Origin: Amycolatopsis marina
Lineage (GTDB): Bacteria; Actinomycetota; Actinomycetes; Mycobacteriales; Pseudonocardiaceae
Direction of reading: 5' to 3'
DNA length: 64,000 bases
Assembly (NCBI RefSeq): GCF_900111885.1
Contig: NZ_FOKG01000001.1
Span: 780,489-844,488 of the forward strand
In this document: piece by piece, positions 43,985 through 52,604 of the stretch
Position numbering within the stretch: the first letter of the stretch is position 1
How the letters are laid out: the number at the start of each line of letters is the position of its first letter
Notes under the pieces: model-generated
The model's database searches: none
The model's input: only the letters and a program-made list of their open reading frames with translations
What the model was told of the DNA's origin: nothing
Made by a program: the position numbers and the translations under genes

Positions 43985-44184
43985 ACGCACACTCCTCGCC
44001 CGTCGGTGGGCCAGCGCCGAAGAATCGTTCGCGTCGAGGCGGCGACGGCGAACCGTCGATCACTTCAACGCGAGTCAACGGTAGGCCTTACCGGCGCGCA
44101 GCGCGCTGTGACGTTCTACACCCCAACCGGGCACCAGCCCGCTGACGTGCGAAATCAGGTCCGGAGGGCGAGGTCACGGTGGAG

Positions 44185-44790
44185 TCACGTGGTGGCGAAG
44201 ACCTCGTCCCATGCCGCGCACACCTGTCGTGCGCAGGTGCGCGGGGAAACGCCACCGACGCCCGTGCCGAGGCCGGGCATCGCGATTGTGTCGACAATCT
44301 GGTGGACGTATGTTCCCTGTTCGAGCCTGCCGTCTCGCCAGAGCTGGAACACCGCCCGCGCTGCGAGGTACGGGTGCACCGTGTCCGGCGGCAGCTGCTC
44401 GCCGGGCTCGCGCATGGTCGGCGCGCTGATCAGCCACGGCGGCCGCGGGACACCCGTGGGAACGACCAGTGCCTCGCCGATCGGCAGTTCGCCGCCGTGA
44501 TAGGCGAGTACCTCGCTGCGGACGTTCTGCTCCACCTCCGGGAATGCCTGCGCGTACACCGCGTCGATGCCGCCGCGCATCCAACCGTAGGAATTGGCCG
44601 GGCTGACGACGGCCTGTGCGGGCACGTCGAGGGCGGAGCCGCGGTGCACCCGAACCCGGCCCCGCATCTGGTGGAGTGCCTCCTGCCAAGCCTCGGCGAG
44701 TGGCGTGTCGATGGCACACAGCACCAACTCCGGCATTCGGGGTGCCACGTGTTGCCTGTGCGGGGTGTGCGTGCCCGATTCAGCCGTCAC
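44185..44790 (-). CDS. Macro domain-containing protein
   Basis: 201 residues covering a single macro domain. VRVHRGSALDVPAQAVVSPANSYGWMRGGIDAVYAQAFP has the ADP-ribose-binding loop, with GGG-like MRGGID. MPGLGTGVGGVSPRTCARQVCAAW is the second loop, typical of the domain. Macro domains bind ADP-ribose or remove it from proteins and nucleotides. The first 30 residues look variable, and an internal Met (MPELVLCAIDTPLAE) may be the true start. Diverges from pheA with a gap of about 100 bp. Confidence 0.88.
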   Translation of the reverse strand: MTAESGTHTPHRQHVAPRMPELVLCAIDTPLAEAWQEALHQMRGRVRVHRGSALDVPAQAVVSPANSYGWMRGGIDAVYAQAFPEVEQNVRSEVLAYHGGELPIGEALVVPTGVPRPPWLISAPTMREPGEQLPPDTVHPYLAARAVFQLWRDGRLEQGTYVHQIVDTIAMPGLGTGVGGVSPRTCARQVCAAWDEVFATT

Positions 44791-44887
44791 GCCTACAGCA
44801 TGACAAAAAACGCCATGCCTCGTAACCGGGCCGCCTACCGGCTATGCGAGTGAAACTCGCGCCGTCGGAACTGCGTAACCTGGCGTC

Positions 44888-45814
44888 GTGCCGCTCATGT
44901 CGACCATCGCCTACTTCGGGCCGCGAGGAACGTTCACCGAGCAGGCTGCGCGCAGCCTCGCCACGGACCAGGAACTGGTACCGGCGGACACGATCGCCGC
45001 CGCTCTCGCCGCCGTGCGGGCCGGAACCGCCGACGCGGCCTGCGTTCCGGTGGAGAACTCCGTGGAAGGCCCGGTCAACGCGACCCTCGACGGGCTCGCG
45101 ACCGGCATGCCACTCGTCGCGGTGGCCGAGGCCCTGCTGCCCGTGCACTTCAGCATTCTGACCCGGCCCGACATCACTGAACCGGCCGAGATCCGCACCG
45201 TCGCCAGCCACCCGCACGCCCTCGCGCAGGTCCGGCAGTGGCTGGCGGACACGCTCCCCGACGCGCAGACGGTGGCCGCGGCTTCCACGGCAGCCGCGGC
45301 GGTGGCGGTCCAGCGGGGCGAGTGCGATGCGGCGGTCACCGCGCCGGTGGCCGCCGAGCACTATCCACTGCGGATTCTCGCAACGGGTGTGGCCGACGTG
45401 CTGGACGCGAGGACGCGCTTCCTGCTGGTGCGCCCGCCCGGCCCGCTGCCGGAGCCGACGGGCGCGGACCGCACCTCGGTGCTCGCGTCCACCGCCAACC
45501 GGCCCGGCGCGCTGGCCGAACTGCTCACCGAACTCGCGTTCAGGGGAATCAACCTGACCCGGCTCGACGCCCGGCCCGCACGCGGCAATTTCGGCGAGTA
45601 CCGCTTCTTCCTGGACTTCGAGGGGCACCTGGCGGAACAGCGGGTCGGTGACGCGGTCGCGGCGCTGTACCGCCGCTGCAGTTCCGTGCGCTTTCTCGGT
45701 TCCCATCCGAGGGCCGATCGCGTGGCGGACACGATCGCTCCCGCCGCGGCCAACGACGACTACTCGAACGCGGCCGCCTGGGTGGCGGCGGTTCAGGCAG
45801 GGGAGACCGCATGA
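44888..45814 (+). CDS. pheA: Prephenate dehydratase
   Basis: 308 residues; converts prephenate to phenylpyruvate in phenylalanine synthesis. Substrate domain: IAYFGPRGTFTEQAA, PVENSVEGPVNATLDGL and TRF in DARTRFLLV (about 176-178). C-terminal ACT domain for phenylalanine feedback: STANRPGALAELLTELAFRGINLTRLDARPARG, with DARP where the family usually shows ESRP. The start is GTG 44888, although an in-frame ATG at 44897 is equally plausible. The stop overlaps the next gene (ATGA). The pheA-phosphatase order matches the mycobacterial Rv3838c-Rv3837c pair. Confidence 0.96.
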   Translation: MPLMSTIAYFGPRGTFTEQAARSLATDQELVPADTIAAALAAVRAGTADAACVPVENSVEGPVNATLDGLATGMPLVAVAEALLPVHFSILTRPDITEPAEIRTVASHPHALAQVRQWLADTLPDAQTVAAASTAAAAVAVQRGECDAAVTAPVAAEHYPLRILATGVADVLDARTRFLLVRPPGPLPEPTGADRTSVLASTANRPGALAELLTELAFRGINLTRLDARPARGNFGEYRFFLDFEGHLAEQRVGDAVAALYRRCSSVRFLGSHPRADRVADTIAPAAANDDYSNAAAWVAAVQAGETA

Positions 45815-46428
45815 GGTTGTTACTGATCAGACATGCGCAGAGCACGGCGAACATCCTCGGCGCGCTGAGCACCCGGGTGCCGGGTCCGCCGTTGACCGAC
45901 CTCGGGCACGAGCAGGCGGAGGCACTGGCCGAGCGGCTGCGCGAGGAGCGGGTCGCCGCCGTCTACGCCTCGCAGGCTCTGCGGGCCCAGCAGACCGCCG
46001 CGCCACTGGCCGACGTGCACTCGCTGGAAGTGCAGGTCATCGAGGGGGTGCAGGAGGTATTCGTCGGCGACCTCGAGGACCGCACCGACGATCACGCGAT
46101 CAAGACGTACGTGAACACGGTGGCACCGTGGCTGCGCGGCGATCTCTCGGTTTCCATGCCGGGCGGCGAGAGCGGCGAGCAGGTCCGCTCCCGCTACCTC
46201 GGCGCCATCCACGAATTGCGCGCCAAGCACGTCGACCTCGACCCGGACGGAGCGGTTGCCGTGGTCAGTCACGGTGGCGCGATCCGGCTCGGAGCGGAGT
46301 GGCTGTCGGACAACGTCCGCCCCGAGGTCGCCGACCGGGGCTTGCTGCCCAACACCAGCATCGTGGAGCTGGAAGCCCGTCGCGACGGCGGCTGGACGTG
46401 CCTGACCTGGGCCGACCTGCGTCTGTGA
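45811..46428 (+). CDS. Histidine phosphatase family protein (Gpm2-like)
   Basis: 205 residues of the phosphoglycerate-mutase/acid-phosphatase branch. The RHG motif is LLLIRHAQSTAN, with the catalytic His near residue 6; other residues are in VYASQALRAQQTAAPL, EVFVGDLEDRTDD and VVSHGGAIRL. ATG 45811 overlaps the pheA stop by 4 nt, indicating translational coupling. In mycobacteria the same gene pair occurs (gpm2/Rv3837c). The substrate is not known. Confidence 0.9.
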   Translation: MRLLLIRHAQSTANILGALSTRVPGPPLTDLGHEQAEALAERLREERVAAVYASQALRAQQTAAPLADVHSLEVQVIEGVQEVFVGDLEDRTDDHAIKTYVNTVAPWLRGDLSVSMPGGESGEQVRSRYLGAIHELRAKHVDLDPDGAVAVVSHGGAIRLGAEWLSDNVRPEVADRGLLPNTSIVELEARRDGGWTCLTWADLRL

Positions 46429-46446
46429 GCGGCCGGCTCGCTCGCC

Positions 46447-47196
46447 TCAACCGTTGGTCAGGGTGCGGTCGAGCAGGGGGAGCAGTCGGTCCCAGTGACG
46501 CTGGAGTGCGGCGGGGTCGAAGGCGTCGGTGTCGGCCATCGTGAAGCCGTGGGTGGTGTCCGGGTAGATCTCGGTGGTGTGGTCCACCCCTGCCGCGTCC
46601 AGGGCCTGATAGAGCTCGGCGGGGGCCTCGGCCGCCTTGTCCTTCTCGGAGATGCCGAGGTGGACTCGGGCGGTGATCTCGGGGACGAGGCGGTGCGGGC
46701 TGTCGCGCGCGTCGGTGAGCAGGGGGCCGGGGTGGAATCCGGCGAGGGCGGCCACCTGGCCGGGATGGGCCGCTGCGGTGCGCATCGCGTAGGCACCGCC
46801 TATGCAGTAGCCGATCACGGCGACCGGCCCGGTGCTGACCTCAGGCTGGGCGGTGAGGAACCTGAGGTAGGCGTCGGCGTCGCGCAGGATGCGTTCGGTG
46901 GTGTGCGCCTCGATCAAGGGCATCAGCTGGGCGATGAGCGCGGGCCGGATCTCTTCGCCGATGTGCTCGGGAAGTTCGACCACCGGCGCCGGGCTGTGCC
47001 GGTAGAAGAGGTTGGGGACGAGGACGTAGTAGCCGTGGCCGGCCAGTTCGCGGGCCATGTTCCGCAACACGGGACGCACCCCGAAAGCGTCGGTGTACAG
47101 CAGCACCCCCGGGTGCTGTGCGCCGTGCTCGGGGTAGGCGGCTAAAGCGTCGGCCTGGCCGTCCGAGGTGGGAATCTGCAGTGTCCTGATGGGCAA
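46447..47196 (-). CDS. Dienelactone hydrolase family protein
   Basis: 249 residues of the DLH alpha/beta hydrolase fold. Signatures: the strand GVLLYTDAFGVRPVLRNMARELAGHGYYVLVPNLFYR, nucleophile Cys in AVIGYCIGGAYAM, and the late TTHGFTMAD histidine. The start is taken as TTG 47196 (LPIRTLQIPTSDG), preceded by AGGAAGGAAG. An upstream in-frame ATG at 47265 lacks a ribosome site and adds an unusual N-terminus. The enzyme hydrolyses small lactones or esters; the substrate is unknown. It precedes tenA on the same strand's upstream side. Confidence 0.88.
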   Translation of the reverse strand: MPIRTLQIPTSDGQADALAAYPEHGAQHPGVLLYTDAFGVRPVLRNMARELAGHGYYVLVPNLFYRHSPAPVVELPEHIGEEIRPALIAQLMPLIEAHTTERILRDADAYLRFLTAQPEVSTGPVAVIGYCIGGAYAMRTAAAHPGQVAALAGFHPGPLLTDARDSPHRLVPEITARVHLGISEKDKAAEAPAELYQALDAAGVDHTTEIYPDTTHGFTMADTDAFDPAALQRHWDRLLPLLDRTLTNG

Positions 47197-47298
47197 GCGG
47201 GTCTTCCTTCCTGGGTTTTCCTTGTGCTGATACCAGTGCACAACCTCTACCAAGGCCGAGGTCAAGTCGGGCCCGCGTCGGTGGAGCAGCCGAGGCGT

Positions 47299-47994
47299 TC
47301 ACCGCAGGTGGGTCGTGGGCCAGGCCTCGAGTCGGTACGCGCTGTCCCAGAACATCCACTCGTACTCACAGGCCCGGACGAAATGCGCGAGCATCCGATC
47401 CCGGGTCGCGGCGTCCGCGGTGGCTGCCGCCCTGTCGACCGCGGCCTTGCAGGTCTCGACCGCCTGGGCGAACTCGTCGTCGGCGTAGGTGTCGATCCAC
47501 GCCTGGTACGGGTTCTCCCCGCCGGTGTTTCCGCTCTCCGCGTGCTGTCGCAGGATGTCGGTGCCGACGTGGTGGTACACCCAGAAGCAGGGCAGCAGCG
47601 CGGCGACGAGTTCGGGATAGCCCTCGGTCTGCGCGACCGCCAGCAGGTACGAGGTGTACGCCAGGCAGGCCGGCGAGGTCTCGATGGCGTCGAGTCCCTC
47701 CTGGCTCAGCCCGAACCGGCGGAAGTAGCTCTCGTGCAGCTCCCGCTCGACGACCACGGCCTCCCGGGCCGCTCCGGCGAAGAACGGCAGGTCAGCCGGA
47801 TCCGGAGACCTGGTGGCGGCGACCGCGAGCGCCCTGCCGAAACCGACCAGGTAGCGCGCGTCCTGGGCCAGATAGAACTGAAATCGTTCCCGGGAGAGTG
47901 AACCCTCGGCCAGTTCCTTGTTGAACGGGTGCTCCAGCACTGCCTGTTGTAGTTTCACGGTGTGCTGCCATGCCTGGTTACAAAATCCCGCCAC
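47299..47994 (-). CDS. tenA: TenA-family thiaminase II-like protein
   Basis: About 231 residues, all helical. TenA hydrolyses aminopyrimidines from thiamine breakdown for salvage. Typical stretches: WQHTVKLQQAVLEHPFNKELAEGSL, FQFYLAQDARYLVGFGRALAVAATRSP, AALLPCFWVYHHVG with the active cysteine, and YADDEFAQAVETCKAAVDR. The GTG at 47994 is chosen over the one at 48003, which overlaps the AAAGGTGAG ribosome site. No thiamine genes or riboswitch are adjacent, so it probably acts alone. Confidence 0.92.
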   Translation of the reverse strand: MAGFCNQAWQHTVKLQQAVLEHPFNKELAEGSLSRERFQFYLAQDARYLVGFGRALAVAATRSPDPADLPFFAGAAREAVVVERELHESYFRRFGLSQEGLDAIETSPACLAYTSYLLAVAQTEGYPELVAALLPCFWVYHHVGTDILRQHAESGNTGGENPYQAWIDTYADDEFAQAVETCKAAVDRAAATADAATRDRMLAHFVRACEYEWMFWDSAYRLEAWPTTHLR

Positions 47995-48101
47995 GCGTCT
48001 CACCTTTCGTCGGGCGTCAGCTCCGCCGCGACGCTACCGACGCAACCCTGTGTGTGGCACGCACGTCCTCAGGGTAGTCACCCAGGACAGGGAGGCAGGA
48101 A

Positions 48102-48749
48102 ATGATGCGAGCACGAGCACGCCAGTTGGCGCTCGCCGCCACTGCGGCCGCACTGGTCGCCGGGGCCGCGGGCTGCGGAGAGGGCACCGAATCAGCGGAG
48201 CCGGTCTCGGCCACCACGGAAAGCTCCACGTCCGGCCCATCATCCACACCAGCAACATCGCCGAAGACGGAATCCGGTAAGTCGGGCGAGGCGAGCAAGG
48301 ACGACAGCGAGGTCGGGTTGTGCAAGTCCGCCGACCTCAAGTTGTCGTTGGGCAGGGGCGACGCTGCTACGGGTACTGCCCACAAACCCTTGCAGTTCAC
48401 CAACACCAGCGACGGGCCCTGCGTGATCCAGGGATTCCCTGGAGTGTCCTATGTAGCCGGTGAGGACGGTCATCAGGTCGGGCCCGCCGCATACCGCGAG
48501 GGAGAGGAAGGCGCTCCCGTCACGTTGAAGAAGGGCGAAATGGCGCACGCCCCGGTCGGTTTCGTGCAGGTGCGCAACTACGAGGAGTCGGTCTGCGAGC
48601 CACAGCCGATTCGCGGCCTTCGGGTGTACCCGCCGCAGGAGACCGCCTCGATGTTCATCCAGTTCGACGGCACCGGCTGTGCCAGCAAGGAAATTCCGGG
48701 CAATCAACTGGTCGTCCGGACCATCCAGCCGGGCTCCGGCGAGCGCTGA
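48102..48749 (+). CDS. DUF4232 lipoprotein
   Basis: 215 residues. A signal peptide (ARQLALAATAAALVAGAAGC) gives a lipobox Cys at about 25. A Ser/Thr-rich linker follows, then DUF4232 (LKLSLGRGDAATGTAHKPLQFTNTSDGPCVIQGFPGVSYV, AHAPVGFVQVRNY). Two Cys pairs may form disulfides. DUF4232 proteins are common secreted actinobacterial proteins of unknown function. Convergent with the next hypothetical gene, with a 51-bp tandem duplication between them. Confidence 0.9.
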   Translation: MMRARARQLALAATAAALVAGAAGCGEGTESAEPVSATTESSTSGPSSTPATSPKTESGKSGEASKDDSEVGLCKSADLKLSLGRGDAATGTAHKPLQFTNTSDGPCVIQGFPGVSYVAGEDGHQVGPAAYREGEEGAPVTLKKGEMAHAPVGFVQVRNYEESVCEPQPIRGLRVYPPQETASMFIQFDGTGCASKEIPGNQLVVRTIQPGSGER

Positions 48750-48756
48750 CGCGGTC

Positions 48757-48858
48757 GGCGGCGCGGAGCGTCTCGTTGGGGGGTGGTGGTTGGGTGACGG
48801 GCGGGCTGGCGGCGCGGAGCGTCTCGTTGGGGGGTGGTGGTTGGGTGACGGGCGGGCT
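48757..48858. repeat. 51-bp perfect tandem duplication between convergent genes
   Basis: Two identical 51-bp units (48757-48807 and 48808-48858). Each contains GGCGGCGCGGAGCGTCTCG and ends in GACGGGCGGGCT. The second unit runs into the stop codon of the convergent gene. Exact identity means a recent slip or duplication. Confidence 0.9.
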
Positions 48859-49274
48859 TAGACGAGGGCACAGTGTTTCCTGGCCTCACTGAGGTGCCAT
48901 CTGCCACCCTCGTCGGCCAGGTTCAGGCTCACCACCATGCGGCTCACGCCGTCGAGGTGGTCGGCCAGTTCCCGGTACTGCGGCCGGAATTCCGCGGCGG
49001 CCGCGGCGAGTTCCCTGGCCGCGAGAATTCGGGGGAGAACGCCCTGGGTGAGCGCACTGCTCGCCGGGCCTTCGGTGGGCGCGGGCAGTTCGCCGACCCG
49101 CTCCAGCGCGGCGCACGCTGCCCTGGCGTCCGCGGCGGGCCCGTCGGTGGAAGCCGAGAGGCCCCACAGCAGGCCCAGTGCTCCGCTGCCCACCGCGAAC
49201 CCGCAGAGCGCGGCGAGCACGAGCTTGCCTCGGCCGGTGGGTGGGGCAGGCGCGTGGTCCGGTGTCGTTGCCAT
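48858..49274 (-). CDS. Hypothetical membrane-anchored protein (138 aa)
   Basis: Begins at ATG 49274 after GGAGGTCCG. One N-terminal hydrophobic segment (LVLAALCGFAVGSGALGLLWGL) is followed by a helical domain of about 100 residues: AACAALERVGELPAPTEG, ILAARELAAAAAEFRPQYRELADHLDG and GGRWHLSEARKHCAL. Two Cys (in RAACAAL and KHCAL) could pair outside the membrane. I do not recognise the family; the arrangement is common in exported actinobacterial proteins. The stop codon lies at the end of the 51-bp duplication. Confidence 0.75.
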   Translation of the reverse strand: MATTPDHAPAPPTGRGKLVLAALCGFAVGSGALGLLWGLSASTDGPAADARAACAALERVGELPAPTEGPASSALTQGVLPRILAARELAAAAAEFRPQYRELADHLDGVSRMVVSLNLADEGGRWHLSEARKHCALV

Positions 49275-49347
49275 CGGACCTCCTTGCACGGGTGATCGGG
49301 GTATTTCAGCACCCGAGACTCGGCCCCGACGGCAATTCGTCGACGAG

Positions 49348-50607
49348 TTACCACTTCGTGTCCGGCTTGCCGTCGGTGGGGTCGAGCAGGTCGACGGCGG
49401 CGTGGTGGCGGCGCAACAGCAGGAGCGCCGCGCCCGCCACGAGCAACTGCAGCACTCCGGACAACACGAAGGTCGCACTGGGGCTGCCAAGTACGCGGGT
49501 GAGGACGCCGCCGAGCAGTGCGCCGACCGGAATCGCACCCCACACCAGTGTCCGCCACACGCCCAGTACCCGGCCGAGCAGTTCACTCGGCACGATGGCG
49601 TGGCGCACGGTCCCGAGCACCACGTTGACCGCGACCACCCCAGCCGCGAAGAGACCGAACAGCACGGCCGAGACCACCGGTTGATCGCTGAGTCCCATGC
49701 CGAGGAAGGCGAGGCCGGACAGCGTCAGCCCGGCCGCGAGCACGGCTCGCCTGCCGGAATGCCGAACCAGCCGGGGCGCCACGCCCGCGCCGAGGAGGCC
49801 ACCCGCACCGCCGACGAAGGCGAACAGGCCGAACGCCGCCTTGTCCAGGTCGAGGTCATCGAGCGCGTAGAGCACGAGTTGTGCCTGAGCCATCTCGGTA
49901 ACCAGGCTGACCAGCGACGCGATGATCACCAGCCGCAGCACGACCGGGCTGCGGCGCACCCAGCGAAGGCCGTCGGCGAGCTGGTCGCGAAGCCGGAGCA
50001 CCGTCTCCGACGCCGACGGGTCCTGACGCTGCGGTCGATAGCTGCCCGCGAGGCCGACGAGCAACGCCGCCGCGACCGCGAAGCCGATCGAATTCAGCAG
50101 GAACGGGAACGCGGCGAAAACCACGAAGGTGAGGCTGCCGATCGGGCCGCCGAGGAACGTCTGCCCGACGATCTCCACCGACTGCAGTTTGCTGTTCGCC
50201 CGTTCCAGGCCGCTGCGCTCGACCACCGAAGGAATGAGGACGTTGGCCGCGCTGTCCGCGACCGTCTCCGCGGACCCGATCAGCAGCGCGGCGAGGTAGA
50301 CCAGCCAGATGGAGATCGAGTCGAAGTGCACCAGCAACGCGACCCCGCCCACCACCGCGGCGCGCGTCAGGTTCGCGACGATCATCGCCGTGCGCCGGTC
50401 GACCCGGTCCAGCATCGCCCCGGTCAGGAGCGCGAACAGCAGCCACGGTAGGAACTGGGTCGCGGAGAGCCCGGCGATCAGCACCGGGTCCCTGGTCAGG
50501 GTCGCCGCCAGCAGCGGGAAGGCCACCTTGCCGATGCCGTCGCCCAGGTTGGACAGCGTGCTGGACGACAGCAGCCACCTCAGTCTGCGATCGGGGTGAT
50601 CGCTCAC
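49348..50607 (-). CDS. MFS transporter
   Basis: 419 residues with about 12 hydrophobic segments. Early parts are RRLRWLLSSSTLSNLGDGIGKVAFPLLAAT and LLTGAMLDRVDRRTAMIVANLTRA, with the DRxxRR-type loop between helices 2 and 3. This is the DHA/EntS-like group with many macrolide or siderophore exporters. No adjacent gene hints at the substrate. A 157-bp gap separates it from the DUF2252 gene. Confidence 0.9.
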   Translation of the reverse strand: MSDHPDRRLRWLLSSSTLSNLGDGIGKVAFPLLAATLTRDPVLIAGLSATQFLPWLLFALLTGAMLDRVDRRTAMIVANLTRAAVVGGVALLVHFDSISIWLVYLAALLIGSAETVADSAANVLIPSVVERSGLERANSKLQSVEIVGQTFLGGPIGSLTFVVFAAFPFLLNSIGFAVAAALLVGLAGSYRPQRQDPSASETVLRLRDQLADGLRWVRRSPVVLRLVIIASLVSLVTEMAQAQLVLYALDDLDLDKAAFGLFAFVGGAGGLLGAGVAPRLVRHSGRRAVLAAGLTLSGLAFLGMGLSDQPVVSAVLFGLFAAGVVAVNVVLGTVRHAIVPSELLGRVLGVWRTLVWGAIPVGALLGGVLTRVLGSPSATFVLSGVLQLLVAGAALLLLRRHHAAVDLLDPTDGKPDTKW

Positions 50608-50764
50608 CGCAGCACTTCCTCGCCCATGGGCCGGGTCATCTCCGGCCGGAAGTGGTTACGGGTGTTAACGCCGTGCACTCTCCCCATGACACTGCGTCAG
50701 CCTACCCGAAAACATCTCGCGAAAAGTGCGCAATGGATTACTGAATGTTCACCTTCGTGAGCAT

Positions 50765-52114
50765 TCAGCGCGGGGTCGCGGACTGCACTCCCGGTATCTC
50801 CCCGTTGCGGAAGGCGTTGACGAAGAGCCGGTGATCTTCCCTGGTCTGAACGGCGTAGCGCATCCCGAACCGGACCAGCGATCGGACGAACTCGGTTTCG
50901 TCCTGGCCGATCGCGGCGGCGATCGCCTCCTCGCTCTGGAAGTCGACCAGCGTCTGTTCGGAGTCGGTGTCGGACACGCAGTGCATCTTGGCCGTGGCCC
51001 TGCCGAGGTACTCCAGCACCGGCTCCATGTCCGCGGGTTCGGTCAGTTCGGACCAGTCCAGATCGCTGACGTAGGGCGAGAGTTCCGAGACGACGAAGCC
51101 GGTGCCGTTCAGCTCGGTGTGCCCCAGCCACGGGTCGGCATGGGCTTGCAACGCCCGCTGCGACACCGCGGTGCGGTGCCCGTGGTGCAGGAAGTAGTCC
51201 TGGATCCGATCGTCGTGCACGATCCGGCTCGGCGCGGCGACGTTGCCCTGCTTCATCGACAACACCACGTCGTTCTCCAGTGCCTGGGTGTTGCCCTCGA
51301 CCAGCACGTTGTACGCGGGCAGGCCGGCCGATCCGATTCCGAATCCCGTGCGGCCCACGATGCTCTTGACGCCGTAGGTGATGCTGCCGAACCGCTTGTT
51401 CTCGGGAATGGTGCTCAGGTAGGCGTCGAACGCGGCGCAAGCCGCGTCGTGCTCCTGCTCGCCGAGTTCCCGCACGCCTGGCCCGAGACGGAACCGGCGC
51501 TCGTAGTCCTCGATCGAGGTGACCGCGTCGAGCAGCGCCACCCGCGTGTTCATCCGCGCCCGCAACAGCACGTCGTGGATCAGCCCGTCGGTGGTGTCGA
51601 GCTGCAGTTTGAACATCTCGTCGCCGGGGTTGTCGGCGAAGTGCCGCACCTGGTCGACATAGGCCCGCACATAGGTTTCGATGAGCCGTTCGATGTCGTT
51701 GTCGCTGATCGCCTTGGTCCACGCCATCAGCGCGACGCTCGCCACCAGCCGCTTGAGGTCCCAGGTGAAGCTACCGAGGTAGGCCTCGTCGAAGTCGTTG
51801 ACATCGAACACCAGGGCTCCCGCGGAATCCATGTAGGTGCCGAAGTTCTCCGCGTGCAGGTCGCCCTGGATCCAGACGCGGCTGGTGCGCTCGTCCGCCC
51901 ACGGGTCTTCCTCGACGGCCATGTCGTTGTAGAACAGGCAGGCCGCGCCCCGGTAGAAGGAAAACGGGGCGGCCGCCATCTTCCGGAACTTCTTCCGGAA
52001 CGCCGTGGCGTCCGCCTGCATCAGGTCCTCGAAGGCATCGACGAGCACGTTGACGATCTCCGCCCGCCGCTGCTCGCTGCCCTGTTCGCGGATTCTGTCG
52101 ACCAGATCGGTCAT
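50765..52114 (-). CDS. DUF2252 domain-containing protein (kinase-like fold)
   Basis: 449 residues. DUF2252 signatures: FRKMAAAPFSFYRGAACLFYNDMA, VWIQGDLHAENFGTYMDSAGALVFDVNDFDEAYLGSFTWDLKRLVASV. The stretch GDLHAENFG and DVNDFD correspond to the catalytic and metal-binding loops of aminoglycoside-kinase-like folds, so a small-molecule phosphotransferase activity is likely but not proven. No neighbour suggests a substrate. Confidence 0.9.
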   Translation of the reverse strand: MTDLVDRIREQGSEQRRAEIVNVLVDAFEDLMQADATAFRKKFRKMAAAPFSFYRGAACLFYNDMAVEEDPWADERTSRVWIQGDLHAENFGTYMDSAGALVFDVNDFDEAYLGSFTWDLKRLVASVALMAWTKAISDNDIERLIETYVRAYVDQVRHFADNPGDEMFKLQLDTTDGLIHDVLLRARMNTRVALLDAVTSIEDYERRFRLGPGVRELGEQEHDAACAAFDAYLSTIPENKRFGSITYGVKSIVGRTGFGIGSAGLPAYNVLVEGNTQALENDVVLSMKQGNVAAPSRIVHDDRIQDYFLHHGHRTAVSQRALQAHADPWLGHTELNGTGFVVSELSPYVSDLDWSELTEPADMEPVLEYLGRATAKMHCVSDTDSEQTLVDFQSEEAIAAAIGQDETEFVRSLVRFGMRYAVQTREDHRLFVNAFRNGEIPGVQSATPR

Positions 52115-52250
52115 GAAGTAGGTCCTGCCCCTCCGTCGCGGTAGTCCTCGTGGCCAGATCGTGCCATCCGATGGTGAAATCTCGAGTGAGGTGTCGATCC
52201 GCGGAGGCGCCGTTCGTGTAGAGGATGGAGACCGATCCGAGGAGGAGACC

Positions 52251-52604
52251 GTGACGCACTACCTGCTCAGCATCTACCAGCCCGACGGTGGCCAGCCCGA
52301 GCCGGAGATCCTCGACCCGATCATGAAGGACGTCGCAGCCTTCCAGGAGGAGGTGCGGTCCGCGGGCGCGTGGGTGTTCAACGGCGGCCTGCATCCGCCG
52401 AGCAGCGCGACCGTCATGCGGCCGCAGGGGGACGACGTGCTCGTCACCGACGGGCCGTACCTGGAGGGCAAGGAGCACATCGGCGGGTTCACCGTCGTCG
52501 AGGCCGAGGACCTGGACGAGGCGCTCGAGTGGGGCCGCAAGCTGGCCCGGGCGACCACGTTGCCCATCGAGGTCCGGCCGCTGGTCGACGGGTCCTGCGG
52601 TTGA
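52251..52604 (+). CDS. YCII/DGPF-domain protein
   Basis: 117 residues. YCII-related signatures: [18 protein letters not shown] N-terminus, [33 protein letters not shown] (contains the DGPF-type motif DGPY). GTG 52251 is preceded by GGAGGAG. Such genes are typically paired with ECF42-type sigma factors, as here: the next gene starts within its stop codon. Its biochemical role is unknown. Confidence 0.92.
   Translation: MTHYLLSIYQPDGGQPEPEILDPIMKDVAAFQEEVRSAGAWVFNGGLHPPSSATVMRPQGDDVLVTDGPYLEGKEHIGGFTVVEAEDLDEALEWGRKLARATTLPIEVRPLVDGSCG

Noticed and set aside
47886..47901. Partial match TTCCCGGGAGAGTG to the dispersed palindrome inside tenA
   Set aside because: Too degenerate, in a conserved coding region, and lacking its pair; probably chance.
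48937..50451. A 504-codon plus-strand frame opposite the MFS gene
   Set aside because: Charged, low-complexity translation without a domain; the MFS gene on the other strand has clear membrane segments.
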